Assembly: GCF_900100275.1 (NCBI RefSeq)
Contig: NZ_FNET01000001.1
Coordinates: 620,001-684,000, forward strand
Source: Lentzea albidocapillata subsp. violacea
GTDB taxonomy: Bacteria; Actinomycetota; Actinomycetes; Mycobacteriales; Pseudonocardiaceae
DNA length: 64,000 nucleotides
Reading direction: 5' to 3'
Under the pieces are notes generated by a model that ran no database searches, was not told where the DNA came from, and worked only from the letters and a program-made list of their open reading frames with translations. Below, piece by piece: positions 35,925 to 46,542 of the stretch (within the stretch, counting starts at the first letter, position 1; each line of letters opens with the position of its first letter). Position numbers and translations under genes: made by a program.

Positions 35925-36521
35925 ATGAGTAGCCGGAGGGCCGAGCTGCTGGAGCTAGCCGCGAGGATGTTCGCCGAGCGTGGCTACGGGCAGACCACGG
36001 TCAGGGACATCGCGGACGCGGCGGGGATCCTGTCCGGCAGCCTCTACCACCACTTCGACTCGAAGGAGTCGATGGTGGACGAGATCCTGCGGACGTTCCT
36101 GGACGAGCTGTTCACGCGCTACCGGGAGGTCGTCGAGGCAGGCCTCGGCCCGAAGCAGACGTTGAAGGCTCTGGTGGTGGCGTCGTTCGAGGCGATCGAC
36201 ACCCGGCACGCCGCTGTCGCGATCTACCAGAACGAGGCCAAGCACCTCACGCCGCTCGAACGGTTCTCCTACATCGAGGACCGCAGCGTGGAGTTCCGCA
36301 AGCTGTGGACGGTGTTGCTGGAGGAGGGCATGAGCACGGGCGTGTTCCGCTCCGACCTCGACGTGGACGTGGCCTACCGGTTCATCCGCGACACGGTGTG
36401 GGTGGCCGTGCGGTGGTACCGGCCGGACGGCGGCCTGGCCGCGGTCGAGGTGGCCGACCAGTACCTCGCGATCCTGCTCGACGGCATCGCCACGGGCCGG
36501 CGGAAGAACTCCAAGACGTAG
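35925..36521 (+). CDS. kstR2: TetR-family repressor KstR2
   Basis: This 198-aa TetR regulator has the helix-turn-helix TTVRDIADAAGILSGSLYHHFDSKESMVDEIL (about residues 25-56), which matches KstR2 of mycobacteria, and a family-typical length. KstR2 represses the HIP genes and is released by HIP-CoA. The ATG at 35925 has GGAAGGA 8 bp upstream; a GTG at 35907 in the same frame lies inside the previous gene. It sits between ipdF and fadA6 in the operon it should control, giving feedback. Boxes are at 34066-34079 and probably 40960-40973. Confidence 0.9.
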   Translation: MSSRRAELLELAARMFAERGYGQTTVRDIADAAGILSGSLYHHFDSKESMVDEILRTFLDELFTRYREVVEAGLGPKQTLKALVVASFEAIDTRHAAVAIYQNEAKHLTPLERFSYIEDRSVEFRKLWTVLLEEGMSTGVFRSDLDVDVAYRFIRDTVWVAVRWYRPDGGLAAVEVADQYLAILLDGIATGRRKNSKT

Positions 36522-36534
36522 AAGGAGGGCCCTC

Positions 36535-37665
36535 GTGGCCGAGGCGTACATCATCGAGGCTGTGCGGACCCCGGCGGGCAGGCGTGGTGGCGAGCTGAGC
36601 CACGTGCACCCCGCCGATCTCGGTGCGCATGTGATCACGGCGCTGCTCAACCGCGTCGACGTCGACCCGACGGACGTGGACGACGTGATCTTCGGTTGCG
36701 TGGACACGGTCGGCCCGCAGGCGGGTGACATCGCGCGGACGTCCTGGCTGGCGGCCGGTTTCCCGGAGCAGGTGCCGGGCGTGACGGTCGACCGGCAGTG
36801 CGGATCGAGCCAGCAGGCGCTGCACTTCGCGGCGCAGGCGGTGATGAGCGGCACGGCCGACGTCGTGGTCGCGGGCGGCGTGCAGAACATGTCGCAGGTG
36901 CCGATCGGCTCGGCCATGACGGTCAGCCCGTTCGAGGGCTGCGAGGGCTGGCGGCACCGGTACGGCGACGAGGAGGTCAGCCAGTTCCGTGCGGCCGACC
37001 TGATCGCGGTGCGGTGGGACCTGTCGCGGCGCGAGATGGAGGACTTCGCGCTGCAGAGCCATCTGCGGGCGATCACCGCGATCAAGGAGGGCCGGTTCGA
37101 CCGCGAGATCGCGCCGGTCAACGGGGTCGCGGCAGACGAGTGCCCGCGTCCGGACACCAGTGCGGAGAAGATGGCGAAGCTGCAGCCGTTGCGGCCGGGC
37201 GGGCGCACGACGGCGGCGTTGTCGTCGCAGATCTCCGACGGTGCCTCGGCGGTGCTGGTCGTGTCGGAACAGGCCGTGCGCGAGCACAGGCTGACGCCAC
37301 GGGCCCGCGTGCACCACATGTCGGCCCGCGGCTCCGACCCGATCTACATGCTGACCGCGCCGATCCGAGCCACCCGGTACGCGCTGGAACGCGCCGGAAT
37401 GTCCCTTTCGGACATCGACCTGTTCGAGATCAACGAGGCGTTCGCGTCGGTCGCCATGGCGTGGGCCAAAGAGCTCAAGATCGACATGGGACGCGTGAAC
37501 GTCAACGGGGGCGCGCTCGCGCTGGGCCATCCGATCGGCGCGACGGGCACCAAGCTGTTCACGACGCTGCTGCACGAGCTGGAGCGGACCGGTGGGCGGT
37601 TCGGGCTGCAGACGATGTGCGAGGGCGGCGGTCAGGCGAACGTGACGATCATCGAACGTCTCTGA
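36535..37665 (+). CDS. fadA6: Acetyl-CoA acyltransferase (thiolase) FadA6
   Basis: The 376-aa thiolase has nucleophile Cys in VDRQCGSSQQ (about residue 89), GGALALGHPIGATG with the catalytic His, and the second Cys in MCEGGGQANVTIIERL. In the KstR2 regulon FadA6 performs thiolysis of the linear C/D-ring CoA intermediates. The GTG has a strong AAGGAGGG site. It follows kstR2 by 13 bp and overlaps the convergent ipdC by 17 bp. Confidence 0.9.
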   Translation: MAEAYIIEAVRTPAGRRGGELSHVHPADLGAHVITALLNRVDVDPTDVDDVIFGCVDTVGPQAGDIARTSWLAAGFPEQVPGVTVDRQCGSSQQALHFAAQAVMSGTADVVVAGGVQNMSQVPIGSAMTVSPFEGCEGWRHRYGDEEVSQFRAADLIAVRWDLSRREMEDFALQSHLRAITAIKEGRFDREIAPVNGVAADECPRPDTSAEKMAKLQPLRPGGRTTAALSSQISDGASAVLVVSEQAVREHRLTPRARVHHMSARGSDPIYMLTAPIRATRYALERAGMSLSDIDLFEINEAFASVAMAWAKELKIDMGRVNVNGGALALGHPIGATGTKLFTTLLHELERTGGRFGLQTMCEGGGQANVTIIERL

Positions 37666-38698
37666 GCCGGTCGATCGCCGCCGCGGCGTCCTTGACGATC
37701 CCCTCGATCAGGTCCGCGCACGTGGGCAGGTCGCCCAGCAGCCCGGCGACCTGACCCGACGCGAGCACGCCCGCGTCCGTCCTGCCCTCGACGAGGCCGG
37801 CGCGCAGCAGCATCGGCGTGTTCGCGGCCATGATCACCTGCGACCACGTGAGGTCCTTGCCGTGCTTCATGGCCAGGCCCTCGCGGATCATCGCGCGCCA
37901 GCTCAGTCCGGTGTGGTGCCGGAACTTGGCCGCGTTGGTCACGGCCCTCGCCAGGCTGCTGACCCGACCGGACTTCTCGAGGTGCTCGACGAGGTCCGAC
38001 CGCAGGACCCGGTGCGGCAGGCCGTCGACGCGTGTGGTCACGACCGTGCCGTTCAGATCCCGTTGCAGGTACGCGTGTTTCACCGCGTCCGGGACCGTGC
38101 TCTCCTGGGTGAGCAGGAACCTGGTGCCCATCGCGATGCCAGCCGCGCCGTACGCGAGCGCGGCGGCCAGTCCCCGGCCGTCGAAGAAGCCACCGGCCGC
38201 GACCACCGGGATGTCGACGGCGTCCAGCACGCTCGGGAGCAGCAACGTCGTGGCGACGCCACCGGTGTGGCCGCCGCCTTCGCCGCCCTGCACGATCACG
38301 GCGTGGGCGCCCCACTTCGCGACCTTCTCGGCGTGCCGGGCCGCCCCGATCGACGGGATCACGACGACCCCGGCGTCGTTCAGCTTCGCGATCATGTCCG
38401 GTTTCGGGGCCAGCGCGAAGGAAGCGACCTTCACGCGTTCGCGGATCAGCAGGTCGATCCGTTCCGGAGCGTCGTGCGCGTCCGCTCTCAGGTTCACGCC
38501 GAACGGCTCGGACGTGCGGGAGCGGGTCTCCTTGATCGCGGCTTCGAGCTCGGCGTACGTCATGGTGGCGGAGGCCAGGATGCCGAGCCCGCCCGCCTCG
38601 GCGGTCGCGGAGACCAGGCGTGGCCCCGCGACCCAGCCCATCCCGGTCTGCACCACCGGGTGCCGGACGCCGACCAGGTCGGTGAGCGCGGTCCTCAC
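37649..38698 (-). CDS. ipdC: Flavin-dependent reductase/oxidase IpdC (nitronate monooxygenase family)
   Basis: The 349-aa FMN-dependent TIM-barrel protein has HPVVQTGMGWVAGPRLVSA, VIVQGGEGGGHTG (about residues 134-146) and PVVAAGGFFDGRGLAAALAYGAAGIAMGTRF, the phosphate-binding region. IpdC (Rv3553) is the NPD-like oxidoreductase of the HIP pathway acting on ring-D CoA intermediates. The stop of ipdB overlaps its ATG (ATGA). The block ipdC-ipdB-ipdA-echA20 reproduces Rv3553-Rv3550. Confidence 0.88.
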   Translation of the reverse strand: MRTALTDLVGVRHPVVQTGMGWVAGPRLVSATAEAGGLGILASATMTYAELEAAIKETRSRTSEPFGVNLRADAHDAPERIDLLIRERVKVASFALAPKPDMIAKLNDAGVVVIPSIGAARHAEKVAKWGAHAVIVQGGEGGGHTGGVATTLLLPSVLDAVDIPVVAAGGFFDGRGLAAALAYGAAGIAMGTRFLLTQESTVPDAVKHAYLQRDLNGTVVTTRVDGLPHRVLRSDLVEHLEKSGRVSSLARAVTNAAKFRHHTGLSWRAMIREGLAMKHGKDLTWSQVIMAANTPMLLRAGLVEGRTDAGVLASGQVAGLLGDLPTCADLIEGIVKDAAAAIDRLRDVR

Positions 38699-39408
38699 TG
38701 CGGGACTTCCCTGTCCCGCTTGCTGCCCGGATCGAGCCTGGTCCGGATCAGCTCCAGCTCCTCGTCGGTCGGGAGCCGGGTCTCGGTGACGTCCTGGACG
38801 ACGAGCGGGAACGACGTCTGCTTCTGGACCTCGTCGACCGACACACCGGGATGCACGGAGACGACGCGCATCGAGTGATCAGGGGTGTCGAAGTCGAGTA
38901 CAGCGAGGTTCGTGACGACGCGGTGGACGTCGTGGAACGGCCCGGCCGCACGGTCGTAGCCGACGCCGGACACCACGTCCACGGCCTCGACCAGCACCCG
39001 CGTGCTGTGCCGGGGCACCCAGTAGCTGGTGCGGTGGTTGACGGTGTTGCCGGGAGCGCCGCGGAACCCGAGCAACTGCCGGGTGGGCCTCGCGTGGTCG
39101 CCGATCGCGGAGATGTTCTGGTTGCCGAACCTGTCGACCTGGTTCGCGCCCATCACGACGTGCCGGCGGCCGTGCGCGACTACGTCGAACACCTTCCGGT
39201 ACGGCAGCCAGCCCTCCACAGTGGACTGGGGCGTCAGCAGGAACGCCTCGCCGTCGCTGAGCAGGAGGTCGGGCTCGGTGGTCAGGCGGGCGAGTTTCGC
39301 GCCGAGGGACGGGATGAGGCCCATCGGGCTGGCGAGCGTCTCCCCGGCCCCGAGGAACAGGTCGGCACACGCGGCCACGCAGACCTCGGCTCTCGTGATG
39401 TCGCTCAT
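38695..39408 (-). CDS. ipdB: Ring-C cleaving CoA-transferase-like hydrolase, beta subunit IpdB
   Basis: The 237-aa protein resembles the beta subunit of class I CoA transferases (CVAACADLFLGAGETLASPMGLIPSLG; GANQVDRFGNQNISAIGD). With IpdA it forms a hydrolase that opens the last ring of COCHEA-CoA rather than transferring CoA. The start MSDITRAEV at 39408 was chosen for the ATGA overlap with ipdA; an in-frame ATG 30 bp upstream lies within ipdA. Confidence 0.9.
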   Translation of the reverse strand: MSDITRAEVCVAACADLFLGAGETLASPMGLIPSLGAKLARLTTEPDLLLSDGEAFLLTPQSTVEGWLPYRKVFDVVAHGRRHVVMGANQVDRFGNQNISAIGDHARPTRQLLGFRGAPGNTVNHRTSYWVPRHSTRVLVEAVDVVSGVGYDRAAGPFHDVHRVVTNLAVLDFDTPDHSMRVVSVHPGVSVDEVQKQTSFPLVVQDVTETRLPTDEELELIRTRLDPGSKRDREVPQ

Positions 39409-40202
39409 CCCACGAACCTCTCGTAGAAGTCCGGCCATTTCTCCAGGTCAGAGGCTGCTTCCGCGTACTCGCGCTGGAGAGCCTCGTCGCGGCCGTAGTC
39501 GGGTACGCAGCTGGTGAACCCCGCTCCGCCGGGTGCTTCCACCACACCGTCGACCATCATCCGGTTGAGCAGCAACGTCTGCGGCGGCCCGTCGAACGTC
39601 TCCACGATCTGCTCGCACGACACGTATCGCCGGTCCGCGGCCAGGCAGAACAGGTCGTCGAAGTACGGGTCGGGCCCGAGGTACTGGGCGTTGCCGTGCC
39701 TGTCGGCGCGGTTGAGGTGGACCAGGGCCACGTCGAGCTTCAACGCCGGCATCGCGACCAGTTCTTCGCCGTCGTCGTAGGGCGACCTGATGGTCTTGAG
39801 TTCCGGCGCGTACTTCAGCACGTCCGAGCCGAGACCCGCCCTGATCGGCAGGAACGGCAACCGGTGCCCGGCAGCGCGCAGCCCGGTCTGGAACATGCCC
39901 TCGTCCAGTTCCAGGACCTCGATCGAGGCGGTCTCGCGCGCCCGTTTGAACCACGGGTCGTAAGGGATCGAGTCGAGCGAGACGAAGCCGTAGACCAGCT
40001 TGCGGACCTTGCCCGCCGCGCACAGCAGCCCGGCATCGGGTCCGCCGTACGTAACGACGGTGAGGTCTTTGACGCCGGATCGCAGCAGAGCCTTGACCAA
40101 GGCCATCGGCTTGCGCCGTGAGCCCCAGCCGCCGATGCCGACGGTCATCCCGTCCTTGATCTCGCCGACGACCTCGTCAGCTGTCATTCGCTTGTCGCGC
40201 AT
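39405..40202 (-). CDS. ipdA: Ring-C cleaving CoA-transferase-like hydrolase, alpha subunit IpdA
   Basis: The 265-aa alpha subunit has GMTVGIGGWGSRRKPMALVKALL, VVTYGGPDAGLLCAAGKV, and ELDEGMFQTGLRAAGHRLPFLPIRAG with the glutamate of the active site region. It pairs with IpdB to hydrolyse the carbon-carbon bond of the remaining ring in HIP degradation. It is about 27 residues shorter at the C-terminus than the M. tuberculosis protein. The 5' end overlaps echA20 by 26 bp. Confidence 0.9.
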   Translation of the reverse strand: MRDKRMTADEVVGEIKDGMTVGIGGWGSRRKPMALVKALLRSGVKDLTVVTYGGPDAGLLCAAGKVRKLVYGFVSLDSIPYDPWFKRARETASIEVLELDEGMFQTGLRAAGHRLPFLPIRAGLGSDVLKYAPELKTIRSPYDDGEELVAMPALKLDVALVHLNRADRHGNAQYLGPDPYFDDLFCLAADRRYVSCEQIVETFDGPPQTLLLNRMMVDGVVEAPGGAGFTSCVPDYGRDEALQREYAEAASDLEKWPDFYERFVG

Positions 40203-40944
40203 GGTCTCCGTCCAGGAAAGCCTGCCGGGCGTGGTCCGACACGCCGGTGAGGTTCAGCTCGAAGGTGAAGCCCTGCTCGAAGCGGTAGCTCTGGTGCACG
40301 CGCTGCGGGTCGATGCCGTTGATGGCCTCCTTGGCCGCGCGGATCACCGACGTGTCCTTCTTCGCGATCTCCTTGGCGATCTCGCGCGCCGCGTCGTCGA
40401 GCTGTGCGCGCGGCACGACCTCGACGACGCTGCCGTGGTGGTGCAAGGTCTGCGCGCTGACGTTGCGCGCCGTGTAGTAGAGCGTCCGCATCAGGTGTTG
40501 CGGCACGAGCCGGGCCAGGTGCGTGGCCGCGCCGAGCGCGCCCCGATCGACCTCGGGCAGCCCGAACGTGGCGTCGTCGGACGCCACGATGATGTCCGCG
40601 TTGCCGACCAGCCCGACGCCGCCACCGAGGCAGAACCCGTTCACCGCGGCGATCACCGGCACCTCGCAGTCGTACACGGCCGCGAAAGCCTTGGCGCAAC
40701 CCCGGTTCGCCGCCACCAGCGCGTTGTAGCCCTCGGCCCGCTGGATCTCCTTGAGGTCGACGCCCGCGCAGAAGCCACGGTTCTCGGCCCTCAGGATCAC
40801 CACCCGTGCCTCCGGGTACTCACCCGCGGCCGTGACGGCCCTGGCCAGCTCGAACCAGCCCTGCGAGGGAATGGCGTTGACCGGGGGATAGTCGACGGTC
40901 ACCTCGATGATGCCGTTTTCGGTGTGGCTGCTGGAGATTCCCAT
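40177..40944 (-). CDS. echA20: Crotonase-fold ring-D hydrolase EchA20
   Basis: The 255-aa crotonase-family protein has VDYPPVNAIP, NRGFCAGVDLKEI (about 55-67) and NGFCLGGGVGLVGNADIIVASDDATFGLPEVDRG. In mycobacteria EchA20 opens ring D of the indene-type CoA intermediate, giving COCHEA-CoA for IpdAB. The start codon is just behind a near-consensus KstR2 box. It heads the echA20-ipdA-ipdB-ipdC operon and is divergent from two SDR genes, exactly as Rv3550 and Rv3549c. Confidence 0.88.
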   Translation of the reverse strand: MGISSSHTENGIIEVTVDYPPVNAIPSQGWFELARAVTAAGEYPEARVVILRAENRGFCAGVDLKEIQRAEGYNALVAANRGCAKAFAAVYDCEVPVIAAVNGFCLGGGVGLVGNADIIVASDDATFGLPEVDRGALGAATHLARLVPQHLMRTLYYTARNVSAQTLHHHGSVVEVVPRAQLDDAAREIAKEIAKKDTSVIRAAKEAINGIDPQRVHQSYRFEQGFTFELNLTGVSDHARQAFLDGDHARQANDS

Positions 40945-40959
40945 GGAGCCGCCTTCCGA

Positions 40960-40973
40960 ACCAAGCGATTGCT
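40960..40973. promoter_or_regulatory. Near-consensus KstR2 box between echA20 and the SDR genes
   Basis: ACCAAGCGATTGCT matches AnCAAGnnCTTGnT except for one base (ATTG for CTTG). The longer 18-bp unit ACCAAG-CGATTG-CTTGGT has perfect outer 6-bp arms with a 6-bp spacer, suggesting a variant spacing. It lies 15 bp from the echA20 start. Confidence 0.7.
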
Positions 40974-41007
40974 TGGTAACTTAGCAGTGCCGGAGCGAGC
41001 GGGGTAG

Positions 41008-41769
41008 GTGCTGGTGGAACTGGACCTCGACGGAGCAGTGGTTCTGGTGACGGGCGGCGTGCGGGGTGTCGGTCTCGGCATCACCCGTGCGTTTCTTGCC
41101 GCCGGAGCTGTCGTCGTGACGTGTGCTCGGCGTCCGGCGGAGGTGGAGGGCGCGTCGTTCGTGCCGTGCGACGTGCGCGATGCGGATCAGGTCTCTGAGC
41201 TGGTGGCCGGGATCGTCGCCGAGCACGGCCGGCTCGACGTCGTGGTCAACAATGCCGGTGGGGCGCCGTTCGCGTTGGCGGACAAGGCCTCGCCGCGGTT
41301 CCACGCGAAGATCGTCGAGCTGAACCTGCTGGCGCCGTTGCTGGTGTCCCAGGCGGCGAACGCGGTCATGCAGAAGCAGGATTCAGGCGGGGCGATCGTG
41401 AACGTGAGCAGCGTCAGCGGACGGCGTCCGTCTCCCGGAACCGCCGCTTACGGCGCCGCGAAGGCCGGGCTCGACAACCTGACCTCGTCGCTGGCCGTCG
41501 AGTGGGCCCCAAAGGTGCGGGTCAACGCGCTGGCCGTCGGCATGGTGCGCACGGAGCAGTCGCATCTGCACTACGGCTCCGAGGCCGGGATCGAAGCCGT
41601 GGCGAAGACCGTGCCGTTGGGACGTCTCGCTTCGCCGGACGAGGTCGGCGCGTGCGCGGTGTTCCTGGCTTCACCGCTGGCGTCCTACGTCAGCGGCGCG
41701 ACGTTGGTCGTGCACGGCGGGGGAGAGGCACCCGCGTTCCTGACCGCTGCCGATGGGGGCACTCCATGA
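41008..41769 (+). CDS. Short-chain dehydrogenase/reductase (Rv3549c-like)
   Basis: The 253-aa SDR has TGGVRGVGLGI (cofactor glycines), NNAGGAPFALAD, and the catalytic NVSSVSG...YGAAKAG. In M. tuberculosis the equivalent gene is divergent from echA20 and belongs to the KstR2 regulon; the steroid-ring hydroxy-acyl substrate is not defined by motifs. GTG at 41008 is used; another in-frame GTG at 41014 is equally good, with GGGGTAGGTG upstream. The stop overlaps the next SDR (ATGA). Confidence 0.82.
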   Translation: MLVELDLDGAVVLVTGGVRGVGLGITRAFLAAGAVVVTCARRPAEVEGASFVPCDVRDADQVSELVAGIVAEHGRLDVVVNNAGGAPFALADKASPRFHAKIVELNLLAPLLVSQAANAVMQKQDSGGAIVNVSSVSGRRPSPGTAAYGAAKAGLDNLTSSLAVEWAPKVRVNALAVGMVRTEQSHLHYGSEAGIEAVAKTVPLGRLASPDEVGACAVFLASPLASYVSGATLVVHGGGEAPAFLTAADGGTP

Positions 41770-42620
41770 ACCGGGTTGTGATCGTGACAGGGGCCGGGCG
41801 TGGCATCGGCCGTGCCCACGCGCTGGCGTTCGGCGCCGCAGGGGCACGGGTCGTGGTGAACGACCTGTCCGCGGCGGTCGCGGGCGAGGTGGCGGCGCTG
41901 ATCGGGCCACGGGCCGTCGTCAACACCGACGACGTCGGCACCTGGGCAGGTGCGAAACGGCTGGTCGACACCGCCGTGTCGGAGTTCGGCGGACTGGACG
42001 TGCTCGTCAACAACGCCGGCATCGTGCGGGACCGCATGGTCGTCGGCTGCAGCGAGGACGAGTGGGACGAGGTAGTCCGAGTTCACCTGAAGGGCCACTT
42101 CGCGACGCTGCACCACGCCGCCGCGCATTGGCGTGCCGTGCACAAGGCCGGTGGCGCGGTGTCCGGCCGGGTGATCAACACATCGTCCGGCGCCGGACTG
42201 TTCGGCAGCGTCGGGCAGGCGAACTACTCGGCGGCCAAGGCGGGCATCGCGTCGCTGACGCTGGTGGCGGCCGCCGAACTGGCCCGCTACGGCATCACGG
42301 TCAACGCGATCGCGCCGGCCGCCCGGACCAGGATGACCGAGGCGACGTTCGCGGACCTGATGGCGGCGCCGGAGGACGGGTTCGACGCGATGGCCCCGGA
42401 GAACATCTCGCCGCTGGTGGTGTGGCTCGGCAGCGAGGAGGCCGGGGACGTGACCGGGCGGATGTTCGAGGTCGACGGCGGACGCGTCTGCGTCGTGCAC
42501 GGGTGGCAGCGCGGGCCGGAGATCGACAAGGGCGAGCGGTGGTCGCCGGAGGAGCTGGGCAGCGTCGTGCGGAAGCTGGTCGCCGACGATCACCCGACCC
42601 CGGTCTACGGAGCCGAGTAG
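41766..42620 (+). CDS. Short-chain dehydrogenase (HSD17B4-like, Rv3548c-like)
   Basis: The 284-aa SDR has VTGAGRGIGRAHALAFGAAGA at the N-terminus, NNAGIVRDRMVVGCSEDEWDEVVRVHLKGHF, and NTSSGAGLFGSVGQANYSAAKAGI with the Ser-Tyr-Lys triad. The pattern is that of the 3-hydroxyacyl-CoA dehydrogenase domain of peroxisomal HSD17B4, so it likely oxidises a 3-hydroxyacyl-CoA in the C/D-ring or side-chain route. A paralog lies at 62355-63203. The ATG at 41766 overlaps the preceding SDR stop. Confidence 0.83.
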   Translation: MNRVVIVTGAGRGIGRAHALAFGAAGARVVVNDLSAAVAGEVAALIGPRAVVNTDDVGTWAGAKRLVDTAVSEFGGLDVLVNNAGIVRDRMVVGCSEDEWDEVVRVHLKGHFATLHHAAAHWRAVHKAGGAVSGRVINTSSGAGLFGSVGQANYSAAKAGIASLTLVAAAELARYGITVNAIAPAARTRMTEATFADLMAAPEDGFDAMAPENISPLVVWLGSEEAGDVTGRMFEVDGGRVCVVHGWQRGPEIDKGERWSPEELGSVVRKLVADDHPTPVYGAE

Positions 42621-42630
42621 CTTCGATCAT

Positions 42631-44806
<2,176 letters not shown>

Positions 44807-44819
44807 CTAGGAGGTTCCT

Positions 44820-46046
44820 GTGGGCAAGCCGCGCATCCCGGATGGCTTCGACTTCACCGACCCCGACATGTACGCGAACCGGCTGCCGTTCGAGGAGTTC
44901 GCCGAACTGCGTCAGACCGCGCCGATCTGGTGGAACTCCAAGCCGCTGGGCGAGGGCGGGTTCCCGGACGAGGGCTTCTGGGTGGTGACGAAGCACCGTG
45001 ACGTCAAGGAGATCTCGCGCAACAGCGAGCTGTTCTCCAGCCGCGAGAACACCGCGATCATCCGCTTCAAGGACGACATGCCGCGCGACAACATCGAGAT
45101 GCAGCGGTTGTTGTTGCTGAACATGGATCCGCCGACGCACACGAAGCAGCGTGCGATCGTCTCGCGCGGGTTCACGCCTCGGGCGGTGAACAGCCTGCGG
45201 GAGGCACTCGCCTCGCGCGCCGAGCGGATCGTCGCGGAGGCGTTGGAGAAGGGGAGCGGGGACTTCGTCACGGACGTGGCCTGTGAGTTGCCGTTGCAGG
45301 CGATCGCGGAGCTCATCGGCATCCCGCAGGACGACCGCCGCAAGATCTTCGACTGGTCGAACCAGATGATCGCCTACGACGACCCCGAGTTCGAGATCGA
45401 ACCGCTGACCGCCGCGACCGAGCTGCTCGGGTACTCGTGGACGATGGCGGAGGACCGCCGCAAGTGCCCACGCCAGGACATCGTCACGAAGCTGGTCCAG
45501 GCGGACGTGGACGGGGCCGGGCTGGCTTCCGAGGAGTTCGGCTTCTTCGTGCTGCTGCTCGCCGTGGCGGGCAACGAGACCACTCGCAACGCCATCACGC
45601 ACGGCATGAAGGCGTTCTTCGACCACCCCGAGCAGTGGGAGCTGTACAAGGACTCCAGGCCTGCCACCGCCGGCGACGAGATCGTCCGGTGGGCCACGCC
45701 GGTGGTGTCGTTCCAGCGCACCGCGATGGCCGACACCGAACTCGGCGGCGTGGAGATCAAGCAGGGACAGCGCGTCGGGATGTTCTACTCGTCGGCCAAC
45801 TTCGACGAGGAGGTCTTCGAGTCGCCGGAGATGTTCGACATCACCCGCGACCCCAACCCGCACCTCGGGTTCGGTGGCAGTGGCGCGCACTTCTGCATCG
45901 GTGCGAACCTCGCGCGGCTGGAGATCGACCTGATCTTCAACGCGATCGCGGACGCCATGCCGAACATCAGGCAGATCGAGGAACCGCGGCGACTGCGGTC
46001 CGGCTGGCTCAACGGCATCAAGGAGTTCCGCGTCCAGTACGCGTGA
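44820..46046 (+). CDS. cyp125: Steroid C26-monooxygenase cytochrome P450 CYP125
   Basis: The 408-aa P450 has the I-helix AGNETTRN (250-257), the ExxR pair E287/R290 and the haem loop GFGGSGAHFCIGANLAR with ligand C359. N-terminal IPDGFDFTDPDMYANRLP is typical of CYP125. The enzyme oxidises C26 of cholest-4-en-3-one to the carboxylic acid, starting side-chain degradation. Electrons could come from the 3Fe-4S ferredoxin at 60977-61168. The GTG has a perfect AGGAGG. A 13-bp-stem hairpin follows the stop, so it is probably monocistronic. Confidence 0.94.
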   Translation: MGKPRIPDGFDFTDPDMYANRLPFEEFAELRQTAPIWWNSKPLGEGGFPDEGFWVVTKHRDVKEISRNSELFSSRENTAIIRFKDDMPRDNIEMQRLLLLNMDPPTHTKQRAIVSRGFTPRAVNSLREALASRAERIVAEALEKGSGDFVTDVACELPLQAIAELIGIPQDDRRKIFDWSNQMIAYDDPEFEIEPLTAATELLGYSWTMAEDRRKCPRQDIVTKLVQADVDGAGLASEEFGFFVLLLAVAGNETTRNAITHGMKAFFDHPEQWELYKDSRPATAGDEIVRWATPVVSFQRTAMADTELGGVEIKQGQRVGMFYSSANFDEEVFESPEMFDITRDPNPHLGFGGSGAHFCIGANLARLEIDLIFNAIADAMPNIRQIEEPRRLRSGWLNGIKEFRVQYA

Positions 46047-46054
46047 GAGACGAC

Positions 46055-46089
46055 TGAGGCCCCTCCACCTGCGGGATGGAGGGGCCTCA
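46055..46089. terminator. Hairpin terminator after cyp125
   Basis: TGAGGCCCCTCCA and TGGAGGGGCCTCA form a perfect 13-bp stem around a 9-bp loop. It lies between the convergent ends of cyp125 and the KSI-like gene and could serve both. Confidence 0.85.
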
Positions 46090-46101
46090 TGCTGTGTGGC
46101 G

Positions 46102-46542
46102 TCAGGCCTCGACGCGCAGAGTCGCGAGCGCTCGTTCGGTCTCCCAGAACGCCCGCATCGACTTGATCAGGCCGTCCTCGCCCACGTTGTAGACGAACAC
46201 GCCCTCGGTGTCCACGCGCGCCCCACCGGGCAGGAACGCGCTGATCGTGCCCACGTTCGCGCACTCCGAGCCCGCCGCGAACGAGTCGTGCATCGCGAAC
46301 TCGAACCGTTCGACGCCTGCGATCGCGAGGTCCCAGAAGGCCGCGATCGCCTCCCTGCCGTGATGGCCCTTGCCCTCCGCGTCGAACATCGACGGGCCCA
46401 CCGGGTCCTCGACCACGGCGTCCTCGGCGAACAGGGCCAGCCACTCGTCCTTCGCACCGCGCGACACGCAGTCCATCGAACGCCACGAGGCCACGCGGGC
46501 AGGGGTTTCGGTCTTGGAAGCCGTCCAGGTAACTGCGGTCAC
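46102..46542 (-). CDS. Ketosteroid-isomerase-like protein (SnoaL/NTF2 fold)
   Basis: The 146-aa protein resembles bacterial delta5-3-ketosteroid isomerase in LFAEDAVVEDPVGP, where D46 aligns with the base that shuttles the proton, then HHGREAIAAFWDLAI and DGLIKSMRAFWETERAL. At the place of the second acidic residue of KSI (Asp103 type) the segment reads DTEGVFVYN, apparently without that Asp. It may be an isomerase with altered oxyanion support or a related hydratase/cyclase. The GTG overlaps the LLM gene stop (GTGA), and it is last in the operon DUF35-ltp4-ltp3-LLM-KSI. Confidence 0.75.
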   Translation of the reverse strand: MTAVTWTASKTETPARVASWRSMDCVSRGAKDEWLALFAEDAVVEDPVGPSMFDAEGKGHHGREAIAAFWDLAIAGVERFEFAMHDSFAAGSECANVGTISAFLPGGARVDTEGVFVYNVGEDGLIKSMRAFWETERALATLRVEA

